A DNA stretch of 64,000 bases from Streptomyces sp. Act143 (lineage in GTDB: Bacteria; Actinomycetota; Actinomycetes; Streptomycetales; Streptomycetaceae). Within the stretch, counting starts at the first letter, position 1. Every line of letters starts with the position of its first letter. The translations under genes and the position numbers were made by a program. The stretch spans positions 5,638,543-5,702,542 of the forward strand of contig NZ_QFRX01000001.1 in assembly GCF_003143935.1 (NCBI RefSeq). Direction: 5' to 3'. The notes under the pieces are model-generated. The model did not search any database. It saw nothing but the letters and a program-made list of their open reading frames with translations, and was not told the DNA's origin. This document shows, in pieces, positions 37,386 through 46,192 of this stretch.

Positions 37386-38721
37386 TCGGATAGCTCCCCG
37401 TGTTCGTCGGCGCGTGTTCCGGCAGCCACAGCACCGCCACCGCACCCTCCGCCCGCACCCCCTCCGGCGCGCCCGCCGGGCGGACGTTGCGGAAGGTGAG
37501 GCGGGCGCCCAGCACCCGGGCCTGGCCGGCGGCGATGGTCAGGCCGAGGCCGTGGCCGTGCCCCGCGCGGTCCGCGCTGCCGGTGCGGAAACGGCTCGGG
37601 CCCTCGGCGAGGAGGTCCTCGGGGAAGCCGGGGCCATGGTCTCGGACGCGGATGACCCGGCCCTCGACGGTGACCTCGATCGGCGGCTCGCCGTGCCGGG
37701 CGGCGTTGGCGAGCAGGTTGAACAGCACGCGCTCCAGACGGCGCGGGTCGGTGGTGACCATCGACTCGTGCACCACGCGGACCTCGATGTCGGGGTCCTT
37801 CGCTGCCACCCGTCGAGTGACGAACTCACCCAGCAGGATGTCCTGAAGCTCGGCCCGCTCGGACGCGCTGTCCAGGCGGGCCACCTCCAGCACGTCCTCG
37901 ACGAGCGTGCGCATCGCCTTCGCCCGGTCCAGGACCAGTTCCGTCGGCCGGCCGGGCGGCAGCAGCTCCGCGGCCGTGAGCAGGCCGGTCACGGGGGTGC
38001 GCAGTTCGTGCGCGATGTCCGCGGTGACCCGGCGCTCGGCCTCGATGCGCTGGTGCAGGGCGTCCGTCATCGCGTCCACCGCGCTCGCCAGGTCGTCGGT
38101 CTCGTCCCGTACGACACCGCCGATGGCGTCCCGCACCCGTACGTCCGTCTCGCCGCCGGCGACCTGGCCCGCGGCGGTCGCCGCCTTGCGCAGCCGGCTC
38201 GACAACCGGCCGCCTATGAGCACCCCGAGGGCGCTGCCGCCGAGGACGACGGCGATGGAACCGATCACCAGGGCCTGGTCGAGGTCCTTGAGGATGTCGG
38301 TGCTGCGGTCGGTGAACGTGGTGTGCAGGGACAGCACATGGCCGTCCGACGTCGGGACGGCGGCCCAGATGTCCGGCTCCCCGCCCGGCCGGTCGGTCAC
38401 ATACGTCGCCCGGCGCCCCTGCTCGACCTTCTCCCGCAGCTCCACCGGCAGCGAGGAGTCGTTGATCTTGACGTTGGGGAAGGGGTTCGGTCGTTTGTAC
38501 TGGTCGTAGTTGCGCTGGGCGATCTGGATGCGCTCGTCCGCGAGGTCGCGGGCGTTGTCCAGCATCGAGACCCGGGCCGCGTTGTGCACGACCAGGCTCA
38601 GCGCGATCGCGACCAGCGCGCCCACGAACGCGATGGCCGCGCTGAGCTTCCACCGCAGTCCCGTACGGATGCCCGCGCGCTCCAGTCGCGCCGGGACCAG
38701 GCGCTGAAATGTCCCCCGCAT
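37375..38721 (-). CDS. cseC: CseC sensor histidine kinase of the cell-envelope stress system
   Basis: 448 residues. First membrane segment about 28-46 (LSAAIAFVGALVAIALSLVV), an outside domain of about 110 residues, second segment about 150-172 (ALVIGSIAVVLGGSALGVLIG), HAMP, HisKA with the phospho-His in VTADIAHELRTPVTGLLTAAE, then HATPase N box LFNLLANAARHG and G boxes RDHGPGFPE and GHGLGLTIAAGQ. In S. coelicolor CseC senses wall damage and activates CseB. The C-terminal end lies inside a 15-base tandem repeat. 11-base gap after cseB. Confidence 0.95.
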   Translation of the reverse strand: MRGTFQRLVPARLERAGIRTGLRWKLSAAIAFVGALVAIALSLVVHNAARVSMLDNARDLADERIQIAQRNYDQYKRPNPFPNVKINDSSLPVELREKVEQGRRATYVTDRPGGEPDIWAAVPTSDGHVLSLHTTFTDRSTDILKDLDQALVIGSIAVVLGGSALGVLIGGRLSSRLRKAATAAGQVAGGETDVRVRDAIGGVVRDETDDLASAVDAMTDALHQRIEAERRVTADIAHELRTPVTGLLTAAELLPPGRPTELVLDRAKAMRTLVEDVLEVARLDSASERAELQDILLGEFVTRRVAAKDPDIEVRVVHESMVTTDPRRLERVLFNLLANAARHGEPPIEVTVEGRVIRVRDHGPGFPEDLLAEGPSRFRTGSADRAGHGHGLGLTIAAGQARVLGARLTFRNVRPAGAPEGVRAEGAVAVLWLPEHAPTNTGSYPMMP

Positions 38722-38732
38722 GTCCGCCCCGC

Positions 38733-39437
38733 TCAGGCCTTCAACTTGTAGCCGAAGCCACGGACCGTCTCGATGCGGTCCTGGCCGATCTTCGTCCGCA
38801 GCCGCTGCACATGGACGTCCACGACACGGGTGTCACCACCCCAGCCGTAGTCCCACACGCGCTCCAGGAGTTTGTCACGGGACAGGACCGTGCCCGGCGC
38901 GGAGGAGAACTCCAGGAGCAGGCGCATCTCGGTCGGCGTGAGCGCCACCGGCTCGCCGGCCCGGCGCACCTCCATGCCCTCGGTGTCGATCTCCAGCTCG
39001 CCGAAGGTCAGCACCCCGCCGTCCGCCGCCGACGCCGTCTCGGCCACCCGCTCGCCGCCCCCCGCGTGTCCGAAGCGGCGCAGCACCGCGCGGATGCGCG
39101 CGACCAGCACGGCGCCGTCGAACGGCTTCGTCACATAGTCGTCGGCGCCCGCCTCCAGGCCCAGCACGACATCGATGGAGTCCGCGCGCGCCGACAGCAT
39201 GATCACCGGCACGGTCGACTCGTCCCGGATGCGCCGGCACAGGCTGACGCCGTCCAGGCCCGGGACCATGACGTCCAGCAGGGCGATGTCGGGGCGGTTC
39301 GCCCGGAAGGCCTCCAGGCCCGACAGGCCGTCGGGCATCGCGGTGACCGCGAAGCCGTCCCGCTCCAGGGCGAGCTGGGTGGCCTCGCGGATGACGTCGT
39401 CGTCCTCGACGAACAGAACGTGGGTCTGGTCTGCCAT
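38733..39437 (-). CDS. cseB: CseB response regulator (OmpR family)
   Basis: 234 residues. Receiver domain: LFVEDDDVIREAT, phospho-Asp in IALLDVMVPGLDG (about 56), MLSARAD and DYVTKPF. The C-terminal OmpR/PhoB winged helix has VALTPTEMRLLLEF and TRVVDVHVQRLRTKIG. In S. coelicolor phosphorylated CseB switches on the sigE promoter; the whole operon here has the same order sigE-cseA-cseB-cseC. ATG at 39437. Confidence 0.95.
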   Translation of the reverse strand: MADQTHVLFVEDDDVIREATQLALERDGFAVTAMPDGLSGLEAFRANRPDIALLDVMVPGLDGVSLCRRIRDESTVPVIMLSARADSIDVVLGLEAGADDYVTKPFDGAVLVARIRAVLRRFGHAGGGERVAETASAADGGVLTFGELEIDTEGMEVRRAGEPVALTPTEMRLLLEFSSAPGTVLSRDKLLERVWDYGWGGDTRVVDVHVQRLRTKIGQDRIETVRGFGYKLKA

Positions 39438-39539
39438 CCCGCTGCTCTCTGTCCTTGGTCCTGCGGCTTGGTCTTGCTCTCGAAAGGTGATCGTCCCGGA
39501 GGGCCCGATCGGTTCACGGAACCCGGGGCGTTTGCGGAC

Positions 39540-40286
39540 TCAGGTCGTCGGCGCCGGCGTGCTCGACGTCGTCGGCGCCGGGGTGGGCGTGTCCCCGGAC
39601 GAGCGGCCGGACGTGTCGCCGTACTCGCTGTACTGGTCCCAGCGCTTGACGAACCGGCCCGCCGTCCAGTGGTAGATGAACACGTACTCACCGGAGGGTG
39701 CCGCCACCGCGTCGCCCTTCTCGTAGACCTGCTTGTCCACCACCAGATCGCCGCGGTCGATCTGTGCGTAGACCGGAGGCTCCTCGGCCTTGAAGACATT
39801 CTCGTACGCGCCGTCCTGGAGGCGATATACGTAGGCGCCTATGCCGATGATGTCGCCGCAGGTCAGCACGTTGACCACGACATCGCGCGCGGTACCGCCG
39901 GTGAGGTTGCCGGAGGTCACGTCGAGGGGCGGGTCGTCGCCGGTGCAGGGCTGGAGGTCGTTCTTGACCTCCGCCGAGACCGCGGGGTCGTCCTTGAGCA
40001 GCTGGGCGGCCTCGGCCTTGGTGAGGTTGCCGGAGTACGAGGCCGTGGCCGACGGCGCGGCGCCCGCCGCCATCTCCGAGCCCGCCGAGGTCTCCACATG
40101 GGCCGGGCCCTCGTCGCGCGTGCCGGTGCCGCCGGTGGCGCAGGCGGAGGCGAAAAGGGCAAGGGCGGCGAGCACGGCCACCGCCGTCATCGCCGCCTGG
40201 AAAGCGCCCCGCCCCGGTGCGGGGTCGAGATCGGCGCCGAGCATTCCGTCCGCGCCGCGAGCCCTGTCGGTCAGGCCGCCGTGCAA
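39540..40286 (-). CDS. cseA: CseA lipoprotein, negative modulator of sigE expression
   Basis: 248 residues from a TTG start at 40286. The lipobox ALFASAC is at about 44-50, so the mature protein is anchored outside the membrane. It is followed by a Thr/Gly-rich stretch and the domain SYSGNLTKAEAAQLLKDDPA ... VVVNVLTCGDIIGIGAYVY; the tail is Thr/Pro-rich. CseA is known in S. coelicolor as a lipoprotein that dampens the response. TTG is chosen because GAGGAG stands 8 bases before it, inside sigE, which it overlaps by 16 bases; ATG at 40244 is an alternative. Confidence 0.85.
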   Translation of the reverse strand: MHGGLTDRARGADGMLGADLDPAPGRGAFQAAMTAVAVLAALALFASACATGGTGTRDEGPAHVETSAGSEMAAGAAPSATASYSGNLTKAEAAQLLKDDPAVSAEVKNDLQPCTGDDPPLDVTSGNLTGGTARDVVVNVLTCGDIIGIGAYVYRLQDGAYENVFKAEEPPVYAQIDRGDLVVDKQVYEKGDAVAAPSGEYVFIYHWTAGRFVKRWDQYSEYGDTSGRSSGDTPTPAPTTSSTPAPTT

Positions 40287-40813
40287 CGCTCCCGCTCCTC
40301 ACGCTCCAGCGCGCGTGCGTCCAGATCGCGGCTCTCCAGCTCCTCGCGGAGCCGGGCGAGGGCCCGGTGCAGCGTGCTCTTGACCGTACCGGCCGACATG
40401 CCGAGGGCGGCGGCCGTCTCCTCCGTGGACATCTGCTCCCAGTGTCGCAGCACGACCACGGAACGCTGTTTGGGGGCGAGCACCTTCATGATGTCCATCA
40501 GCAGGGCGCGGTCCGCGTGCTGCTCGGTGGCGTCGTCGACCGAGGCGTCCGGGAGCTGCTCGGTCGGCACCTCCTCCAGCTTGCGCGCCCGCCACCACTC
40601 GGTCCGGGTGTTGATCATGACCCGGCGCAGGTAGGCGTCCGCGAGCCGCTTGTCCTCGATGGTCTCCCAGCGGCCGTACGTCCGTGCCAGCGCGGTCTGG
40701 AGCAGGTCCTGCGCGTCGACGGGGTCCGGAACCAGGCGACGGGCGCTGCGCAGCAGCGCGTCCTGCCGGGTGCGGACGTACTCCTCGAACTCGAGCACCT
40801 CGCCCTGCGCCAT
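40271..40813 (-). CDS. sigE: ECF sigma factor SigE
   Basis: 180 residues. Region 2: FEEYVRTRQDALLRSARRLV and DAQDLLQTALARTYGRWETI; region 4: KVLAPKQRSVVVLRHWEQ, then MSTEETAAALGMSAGTVKST. The sequence is nearly the same as S. coelicolor SigE as I remember it. SigE directs the wall-stress regulon. ATG at 40813 stands nine bases after GGAGG. It heads the operon with cseA, cseB and cseC. Unusual: no anti-sigma factor; control is by transcription through CseBC. Confidence 0.96.
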   Translation of the reverse strand: MAQGEVLEFEEYVRTRQDALLRSARRLVPDPVDAQDLLQTALARTYGRWETIEDKRLADAYLRRVMINTRTEWWRARKLEEVPTEQLPDASVDDATEQHADRALLMDIMKVLAPKQRSVVVLRHWEQMSTEETAAALGMSAGTVKSTLHRALARLREELESRDLDARALEREERERCTAA

Positions 40814-40992
40814 GATCGACCGCCTCCATCCCCGTTTCCGACTCGCCTGCCGCCGGTTCTCCATTGCCTGTGTGCCGCCGTCCTGCGGTACGCCAATGAA
40901 GCTACGGAGCGGTTGTCACGGGGCTGTGCGGAGCAGCGCGCGGCTAGCCCTCGGCTGTCCGTCGGTTGTGTAACGGAAGTAGGAAAGGGGTA

Positions 40993-41018
40993 AACCGGCA
41001 CCCTGATTGGTGCCGGTT
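40993..41018 (-). terminator. Terminator between the MutY-like gene and sigE
   Basis: Perfect arms AACCGGCACC (40993-41002) and GGTGCCGGTT (41009-41018) with a 6-base loop, just past the stop at 41040 on the minus strand. It separates the MutY-like gene from sigE, whose own promoter must lie in 40814-40990. Confidence 0.8.
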
Positions 41019-41039
41019 CGGGGTGATTTGGTGCTCGGC

Positions 41040-42092
41040 TCAGGTCAAGGGCAGCCGATACAGACCGCCGGGCAGCGGCTCCACGAGCCCGTCCGCGACG
41101 AGCCCGTCCAGGGCCCGGGCGCGTTGCACCGGCTCGTGCCACACGCGGTCGAGCACGGCCTGCGGCACGGGCGCGTGCGCCTCCCGCAGGACCGCCAGCA
41201 GCTTGCCGCGCACCTGGCGGTCGGTACCGGCGTACGTCTGGCCGCGCCGCGGCGGACCGTCGTGCTCGGGCTTGCCCGCGAGCCGCCAGGCGCACTGCGC
41301 GGCGATCGGGCAGCGGTGGCAGGACTCGTTCTTGGCGGTGCACACCAGCGCGCCGAGCTCCATGGAGGCGGCGGCCCAGCGGGAGGCGGTGGGCTCGTCC
41401 GCCGGCAGCAGGGCGCGGGCCAGCTTGCGTTCGGCGGCGGTGGTCGCGTTCGGCGGGTACTGCACACCGGTGACGGCCCGCGCGAAGACCCGCCGGACAT
41501 TGGTGTCGAGGACCGCGTGCCGCTGGCCGTAGGCGAAGGAGGCGACGGCGGCGGCCGTGTACTCGCCGATGCCGGGCAGCGCGAGCAGCTGGGTGTGGTC
41601 GGTGGGTACGTCACCGCCGTGCCGTTCCGTTATCGCGACGGCGGCGCCGTGCAGCCGCAGCGCCCGCCGCGGATACCCGAGCCGGCCCCAGGCGCGCACG
41701 GCCTCGCCGGGCGCCTCCTGGGCGAGGTCGGCGGGGCGCGGCCAGCGGGCCAGCCACTGCTCGTAGACCGGCAGGACCCGGCTGACCGGCGTCTGCTGCA
41801 GCATGAACTCGCTGACCATCACCCCCCACGGCCCGGCCTCGGGGCGCCGCCACGGCAGATCACGGGCGTGCTCGTCGAACCAGTCGATGACGGGGGCGTG
41901 CAGATGCTCTCCGGCGGGGGCGGCGGGCTCGGCACCGGTGAGGGTGCCGGGCCGCGCACCGGCGTGGGCCTCGGCTCGGCCGTCGCGTCGGGCTTCGCTC
42001 CGGGCTGCGGTTGCGGCTTCGGCCGTGACCTCGGCTTCAGCGTCAGCGACGGCTTCGGAGGGGGCGGGGGGCTTGGTGATGGGCGCAGTCAT
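41040..42092 (-). CDS. mutY: A/G-specific adenine glycosylase (MutY family)
   Basis: 350 residues. It removes adenine paired with oxidised guanine. About 60 N-terminal residues are Ala/Glu-rich, then DLPWRRPEAGPWGVMVSEFM, the helix-hairpin-helix LPGIGEYTAAAVASFAYG with catalytic Asp in VLDTNVRRVFAR, and the iron-sulfur ligands C-x6-C-x2-C-x5-C (CTAKNESCHRCPIAAQC). The usual C-terminal NUDIX-like domain that reads 8-oxoguanine is missing; a short winged-helix-like end takes its place. The nearby radA-disA-mutY set agrees with M. tuberculosis gene order. ATG 42092. Confidence 0.9.
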   Translation of the reverse strand: MTAPITKPPAPSEAVADAEAEVTAEAATAARSEARRDGRAEAHAGARPGTLTGAEPAAPAGEHLHAPVIDWFDEHARDLPWRRPEAGPWGVMVSEFMLQQTPVSRVLPVYEQWLARWPRPADLAQEAPGEAVRAWGRLGYPRRALRLHGAAVAITERHGGDVPTDHTQLLALPGIGEYTAAAVASFAYGQRHAVLDTNVRRVFARAVTGVQYPPNATTAAERKLARALLPADEPTASRWAAASMELGALVCTAKNESCHRCPIAAQCAWRLAGKPEHDGPPRRGQTYAGTDRQVRGKLLAVLREAHAPVPQAVLDRVWHEPVQRARALDGLVADGLVEPLPGGLYRLPLT

Positions 42093-42607
42093 GGCCTTCC
42101 GATCCTGCCATGCGGGGGAGGGCGCGCGGGGGCTCCGCCACCCCTGAGGCTTACGGCGACACCCGGCGATCGACAGCAGTGCCGTTTCTCCGGTCGTGTG
42201 CCCGTCGGACACCAGAGCCCTGGCCAAAGCTGCAAGGGCTGCTGTCGCGAACGTGCGTGCGGCAGGCGTGAGGGGAACGCCGCCGCAGTCGGGTCAACGG
42301 CCCGGCGAACAGCCCGGTGAGCAGCGGCAGTCGGCATCCCGTCGATGTTCCGGCCGTGTGCCGTACCCACGTTGGGGTGTCGTGGCCGCAGTCGATGACG
42401 TCGAGGCGGACGCGGCATCCCGGACGCCCGTGGTCACCCACCGTAGGCGGCGGCCCGAAACGGTCACACCCCGCGATCGCCAGGAGTCGCACCCGACGAA
42501 GGGCAGCCGGTGGAACTCCCGCGTCCGGAATGATGATCCGGAAAAGTTGTGATCCCCCGCGGCGGGTAGGGGCAGCGAAGGCGCCGATCTCTCGTACAGT
42601 TTGCGCC
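42093..42607. other. Gap of 515 bases without a recognised gene
   Basis: Divergent region between the MutY-like gene and the gene at 42608. Open frames here lack third-position bias and ribosome binding sites. The only element I can point to is TACAGT at 42595-42600, seven bases before the GTG of the next gene. Confidence 0.6.
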
Positions 42608-43438
42608 GTGGGATCTCTGCGCAATCCGGTCGGGCCGCTTCCCTCCTCCATCTACTGGCGTCGGAGGGCCGTACTGCTGTCTGTATTGGCACTGTTGGCG
42701 TTGCTGATCACCTGGGTGGTCGCCTCGGGCGGCGGCGGTGGCAAGAACGGCGCCGACGGGACCAACGGCAAGAATCCCGCTTCTTCCATCACTCCCGGGC
42801 CGTCGAGTTCCGGGCCGGCGATCAGTCAAGCCCCCGGCGGGCGCGACGAGTCGAGCGGTGGCGGGGACGACGGCGGATCGGGGTCCGGCGACGCGTCCGG
42901 TGACGGCTCCGGTTCGACCGCGGGCTCAGGGTCCTCGGGGGCGGCCGGTTCCGGTGGCTCGGGCGACGGGGCCGCCGGTGGCGGCGCGGGCAGCGGCGTC
43001 GGTCAGAACGACACGGTACCGGCGGGCTCCACGCTCCCCAACTGCACGACCGGCGCGGTGAAGTTGACCGTACGCAGCCTCCGCAACGGGTACGAGCCCG
43101 GTGAGACGCCGACCCTGCTGGTGACCGCGACCAATTCCTCCGGCAGCGACTGCAAGGTGGATCTCGGGCCGAAGAGCGCGGTGTTGACGATCACTCAGGC
43201 CGCGGAGGACGACGAGTTCTGGTCCTCCGCCGACTGCCCGAAGACCGCGGGCAGCCTGGTGTTCCGGGCGCCGGCGGGCAGCAGCATCACGTACACCGTG
43301 AAGTGGGACCGGAAGCCGAGTGCGCCGCAGTGCGCGACGCCTCCGGCGGGGGTGGCGGGCGCCGGGACGTATCTGGTGGAGCTGGCCGCGCCGGGGTTTG
43401 CGAAGGTGCAGACGTCGTTCGTGCTGGAGAGCGACTGA
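42608..43438 (+). CDS. Membrane-anchored extracytoplasmic protein (positional equivalent of Rv3587c)
   Basis: 276 residues. One membrane segment (about 20-38, AVLLSVLALLALLITWVVAS), a Gly/Ser/Asp-rich linker (about 40-130), and a compact outside domain (about 135-276) with an immunoglobulin-like look: CTTGAVKLTVRSLRNGYEPG, LLVTATNSSGSDCKVDLGP and TYLVELAAPGF. Four Cys could form two disulfides. GTG at 42608 with TACAGT 7 bases upstream. Between disA and mutY M. tuberculosis also has a membrane protein (Rv3587c). Function unknown. Confidence 0.75.
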   Translation: MGSLRNPVGPLPSSIYWRRRAVLLSVLALLALLITWVVASGGGGGKNGADGTNGKNPASSITPGPSSSGPAISQAPGGRDESSGGGDDGGSGSGDASGDGSGSTAGSGSSGAAGSGGSGDGAAGGGAGSGVGQNDTVPAGSTLPNCTTGAVKLTVRSLRNGYEPGETPTLLVTATNSSGSDCKVDLGPKSAVLTITQAAEDDEFWSSADCPKTAGSLVFRAPAGSSITYTVKWDRKPSAPQCATPPAGVAGAGTYLVELAAPGFAKVQTSFVLESD

Positions 43439-43502
43439 AGGGGAGCCGCTCGGCGGTTCTTCGTCGCCTGCCGCGCCCTCGTGGTTGATCGCGCAGTTCC
43501 CC

Positions 43503-43520
43503 GCGCCCCCTTGGGGGCGC
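43503..43520. terminator. Terminator at the disA 3' end
   Basis: GCGCCCCC (43503-43510), TT, GGGGGCGC (43513-43520). The flank GTTGATCGCGCAGTTCCCC just before it is a dispersed 3'-end motif of streptomycetes; a degraded relative in the opposite direction occurs at about 50955-50985. Confidence 0.65.
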
Positions 43521-44644
43521 TAGACGTACCGCTCCAGGATCGAGCTCTCCGCCAGCCGGGACAGGCCCTCTCGTACGCTCCTCGCCCTTGCCTCGCCCAC
43601 GCCGTCCACCGTCTGCAAGTCGTCCACGCTTGCCGCGAGGAGCTTCTGGAGGCCGCCGAAGTGTTCCACCAGGCGGTCGATGATGGCGCCGGGGAGGCGG
43701 GGGACCTTCGCCAGCAGGCGGAAGCCCCGCGGGGACACCGCCGAGTCCAACGTCTCCGGTGAACCCGTGTAGCCCAACGCCTTCGCCACCGTGGACAGTT
43801 CGAGGAGCTCCGCGTGGGTCAGGGCGTCCAGCTCGTAGAGCGCCTCGTCGACCGTGCGGGAGCGCTTGGCGGTGGGCTCGGGGACGTAGTCCCGGACGAC
43901 CAGCTCGCGCTCCGGCTCCACGCCCGCGATCAACTCGTCGAGCTGGAGGGCCAGGAGACGGCCGTCCGTGCCCAGCTCGACCACGTACTCGGCGATCTCC
44001 GTCGCGATCCGGCGCACCATCTCCAGGCGCTGGGCCACCGCCGAGACGTCCCGGACCGTGACCAGGTCCTCGATCTCCAGCGCTGACAACGTTCCCGCGA
44101 CCTCGTCCAGGCGGAGCTTGTAGCGCTCCAGCGTCGCCAGGGCCTGGTTCGCGCGGGACAGGATCGCCGCGGAGTCCTCCAGGACGCGGCGCTGACCGTC
44201 GACGTAGAGGGCGATCAGACGCATCGACTGGGAGACCGAGACGACCGGGAAGCCGACCTGCTTCGAGACGCGGTCCGCGGTGCGGTGCCGGGTGCCCGTC
44301 TCCTCCGTCGGGATCGTCGGGTCGGGCACCAGCTGCACGCCCGCCCGCAGGATCTTCGACAGGTCGGAGGAGAGGACGATGCCGCCGTCCAGCTTGCACA
44401 GCTCACGCAGGCGCGTGGCCGTGAACTCGACGTCCAGGACGAAACCGCCCGTGCACATCGGCTCCACGGTCTTGTCGAAGCCGAGCACGATGAGCCCGCC
44501 CGTGTTGCCGCGGAGAATCCGCTCCAGGCCGTCGCGCAGGGCCGTGCCGGGTGCCACGGCGCTCAGTGAGGCGCGCATCAGGCCATCGGCACCGGAGCTC
44601 CCGCCGGACTTTCCGGGAGCTGCTGCCCGGTCGTTGGCTGCCAC
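43520..44644 (-). CDS. disA: Diadenylate cyclase DisA (c-di-AMP synthesis and DNA integrity scanning)
   Basis: 374 residues. DAC domain (about 20-150) with RGNTGGLIVLGFDKTVEPMC, the active-site motif in KLDGGIVLSSD and TGTRHRTADR (RHR). Then a helical linker (ERYKLRLDEVAGTLSALEIE) and a C-terminal helix-hairpin-helix domain (LPGAIIDRLVEHFGG and VDGVGEARARSVREG) that binds branched DNA. The classical DGA motif reads DGG here. GTG start at 44644, five bases after GGAGGAG; 82 bases after radA on the same strand, as in most actinomycetes. Confidence 0.96.
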   Translation of the reverse strand: MAANDRAAAPGKSGGSSGADGLMRASLSAVAPGTALRDGLERILRGNTGGLIVLGFDKTVEPMCTGGFVLDVEFTATRLRELCKLDGGIVLSSDLSKILRAGVQLVPDPTIPTEETGTRHRTADRVSKQVGFPVVSVSQSMRLIALYVDGQRRVLEDSAAILSRANQALATLERYKLRLDEVAGTLSALEIEDLVTVRDVSAVAQRLEMVRRIATEIAEYVVELGTDGRLLALQLDELIAGVEPERELVVRDYVPEPTAKRSRTVDEALYELDALTHAELLELSTVAKALGYTGSPETLDSAVSPRGFRLLAKVPRLPGAIIDRLVEHFGGLQKLLAASVDDLQTVDGVGEARARSVREGLSRLAESSILERYV

Positions 44645-44726
44645 TGCACTCCTCCGGTCGCAGGTTCTTCAGGCGCTCCCGTTTCGCACATTCGGTTCGT
44701 ACGGACGGGCGAGACCAGGGCAAAGT

Positions 44727-46136
44727 CTACCGGCGCTCCTCCTCGTCCCGTGGGGCCTCTCGCCGACGCGACCGCGGAAGGACCCTCAGAGCGTCCCCTA
44801 TGTCGGCGACTTCCAGGACCTTCATGCCGGGAGGGATCTTCCCGGGGTCGCCCGGCACGAGCGCGTGCGTGAAGCCCAGCCGGTGCGCCTCGGTCAGCCG
44901 GCGCTGGACGCCCGTGACCCGTCTGACCTCGCCCGCGAGGCCCACCTCGCCGATCGCGACGAGGTTCTTCGGCAGCGGGGTGTCGCTCGCGGCGGAGGCC
45001 AGCGCGAGGGCGATCGCCAGGTCCGCGGCGGGCTCCGAGAGCTTCACTCCGCCGACCGTCGCGGAGTAGATGTCCCGCTTGCCGAGCGCGCTGATCCGGC
45101 CCCGCTGCTCCAGGACGGCGAGCATCATCGAGACGCGGGAGGTCTCCAGACCGGACGTGGTGCGCCGGGGCGAGGGGATCTGAGAGTCCACGGTGAGGGC
45201 CTGGACCTCGGCCACCAGCGGGCGGCGGCCCTCCAGGGTGACCGTCAGACAGGTGCCGGGGACCGGTTCGTCACGACGGGTCAGGAAAAGTCCGCTCGGG
45301 TCCGCAAGACCCGTAATGCCCTCGTCGTGCAGTTCGAAGCAGCCGACCTCGTCCGTCGCGCCGTACCGGTTCTTGACGCCCCGGACGAGGCGCAGGCGCG
45401 CGTGCCGGTCGCCCTCGAAGGAGAGCACCACGTCCACGAGGTGCTCCAGCAGGCGCGGGCCCGCGATCGCGCCGTCCTTCGTGACATGGCCCACCAGGAG
45501 GGTGGACATGCCGCGCTCCTTGGAGGCCCGGATGAGCGCGCCCGCCACCTCCCGCACCTGGGCCATGCCGCCGGGGGCGCCGTCGATCTCCGGTGAGGCC
45601 ACCGTCTGCACGGAGTCCAGGATCAGCAGGGACGGCTTCACCGCGTCCAAGTGCCCGAGCACGGCCGCCAGGTCGGTCTCCGCGGCGAGGTAGAGATGGT
45701 CGTCGATGGCCTTGATGCGGTCGGCGCGCAGCCGGACCTGGCTCGCCGACTCCTCGCCCGTGACGTACAGCGTGCGGTGCTCGTCGCTCGCCGACTTGGC
45801 CGCCACGTCGAGGAGGAGCGTCGACTTTCCCACGCCGGGCTCGCCCGCGAGCAGCACGACCGCGCCCGGGACGAGACCGCCGCCCAGGACGCGGTCCAGT
45901 TCGGGTACGCCGGTGGACCGAGCCGTCGCCTGACGGCCGTCGACCTGGCCGATGGGCAGGGCGGAGGTGGTGACGCGGCCGGGTGCGGTCGTGCGCACCG
46001 CGGGCGCGCCGTACTCCTCGACCGTGCCCCACGCCTGGCATTCGGGGCAGCGGCCGAGCCACTTCGCCGTCTGCCAGCCGCACTCGGTGCAGCGGAAGGC
46101 GGGGCGGTCCTTGGCGGTCTTCGTACGGGCAGCCAT
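44727..46136 (-). CDS. radA: DNA repair protein RadA
   Basis: 469 residues. N-terminal zinc finger (FRCTECGWQTAKWLGRCPEC), RecA-like core with Walker A LLAGEPGVGKSTLLLD and Walker B LLILDSVQTV, the RadA-specific KNRYGATDEVGCFEL, and a C-terminal Lon-protease-like domain (VGGVKLSEPAADLAIALALA). It drives branch migration during recombination repair. ATG at 46136. It is upstream of disA with which it also interacts in B. subtilis. Confidence 0.96.
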   Translation of the reverse strand: MAARTKTAKDRPAFRCTECGWQTAKWLGRCPECQAWGTVEEYGAPAVRTTAPGRVTTSALPIGQVDGRQATARSTGVPELDRVLGGGLVPGAVVLLAGEPGVGKSTLLLDVAAKSASDEHRTLYVTGEESASQVRLRADRIKAIDDHLYLAAETDLAAVLGHLDAVKPSLLILDSVQTVASPEIDGAPGGMAQVREVAGALIRASKERGMSTLLVGHVTKDGAIAGPRLLEHLVDVVLSFEGDRHARLRLVRGVKNRYGATDEVGCFELHDEGITGLADPSGLFLTRRDEPVPGTCLTVTLEGRRPLVAEVQALTVDSQIPSPRRTTSGLETSRVSMMLAVLEQRGRISALGKRDIYSATVGGVKLSEPAADLAIALALASAASDTPLPKNLVAIGEVGLAGEVRRVTGVQRRLTEAHRLGFTHALVPGDPGKIPPGMKVLEVADIGDALRVLPRSRRREAPRDEEERR

Positions 46137-46192
46137 GACGAAACCGTAACCGCCCGCACTGACAACGCCCGCCGCGGCTCAGTGTCCGGGCC

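Noticed and set aside
36923..37393. Open frames across the tandem repeat cluster
   Set aside because: Their products only reflect the DNA repeats; no start signal, no codon bias.
26578..41000. Genomic island or prophage
   Set aside because: No integrase, transposase, att repeats or tRNA target; base composition looks like the surroundings by eye.
42196..42552. Possible small gene upstream of 42608
   Set aside because: No ribosome binding site and no third-position bias; the frame is likely chance in GC-rich DNA.
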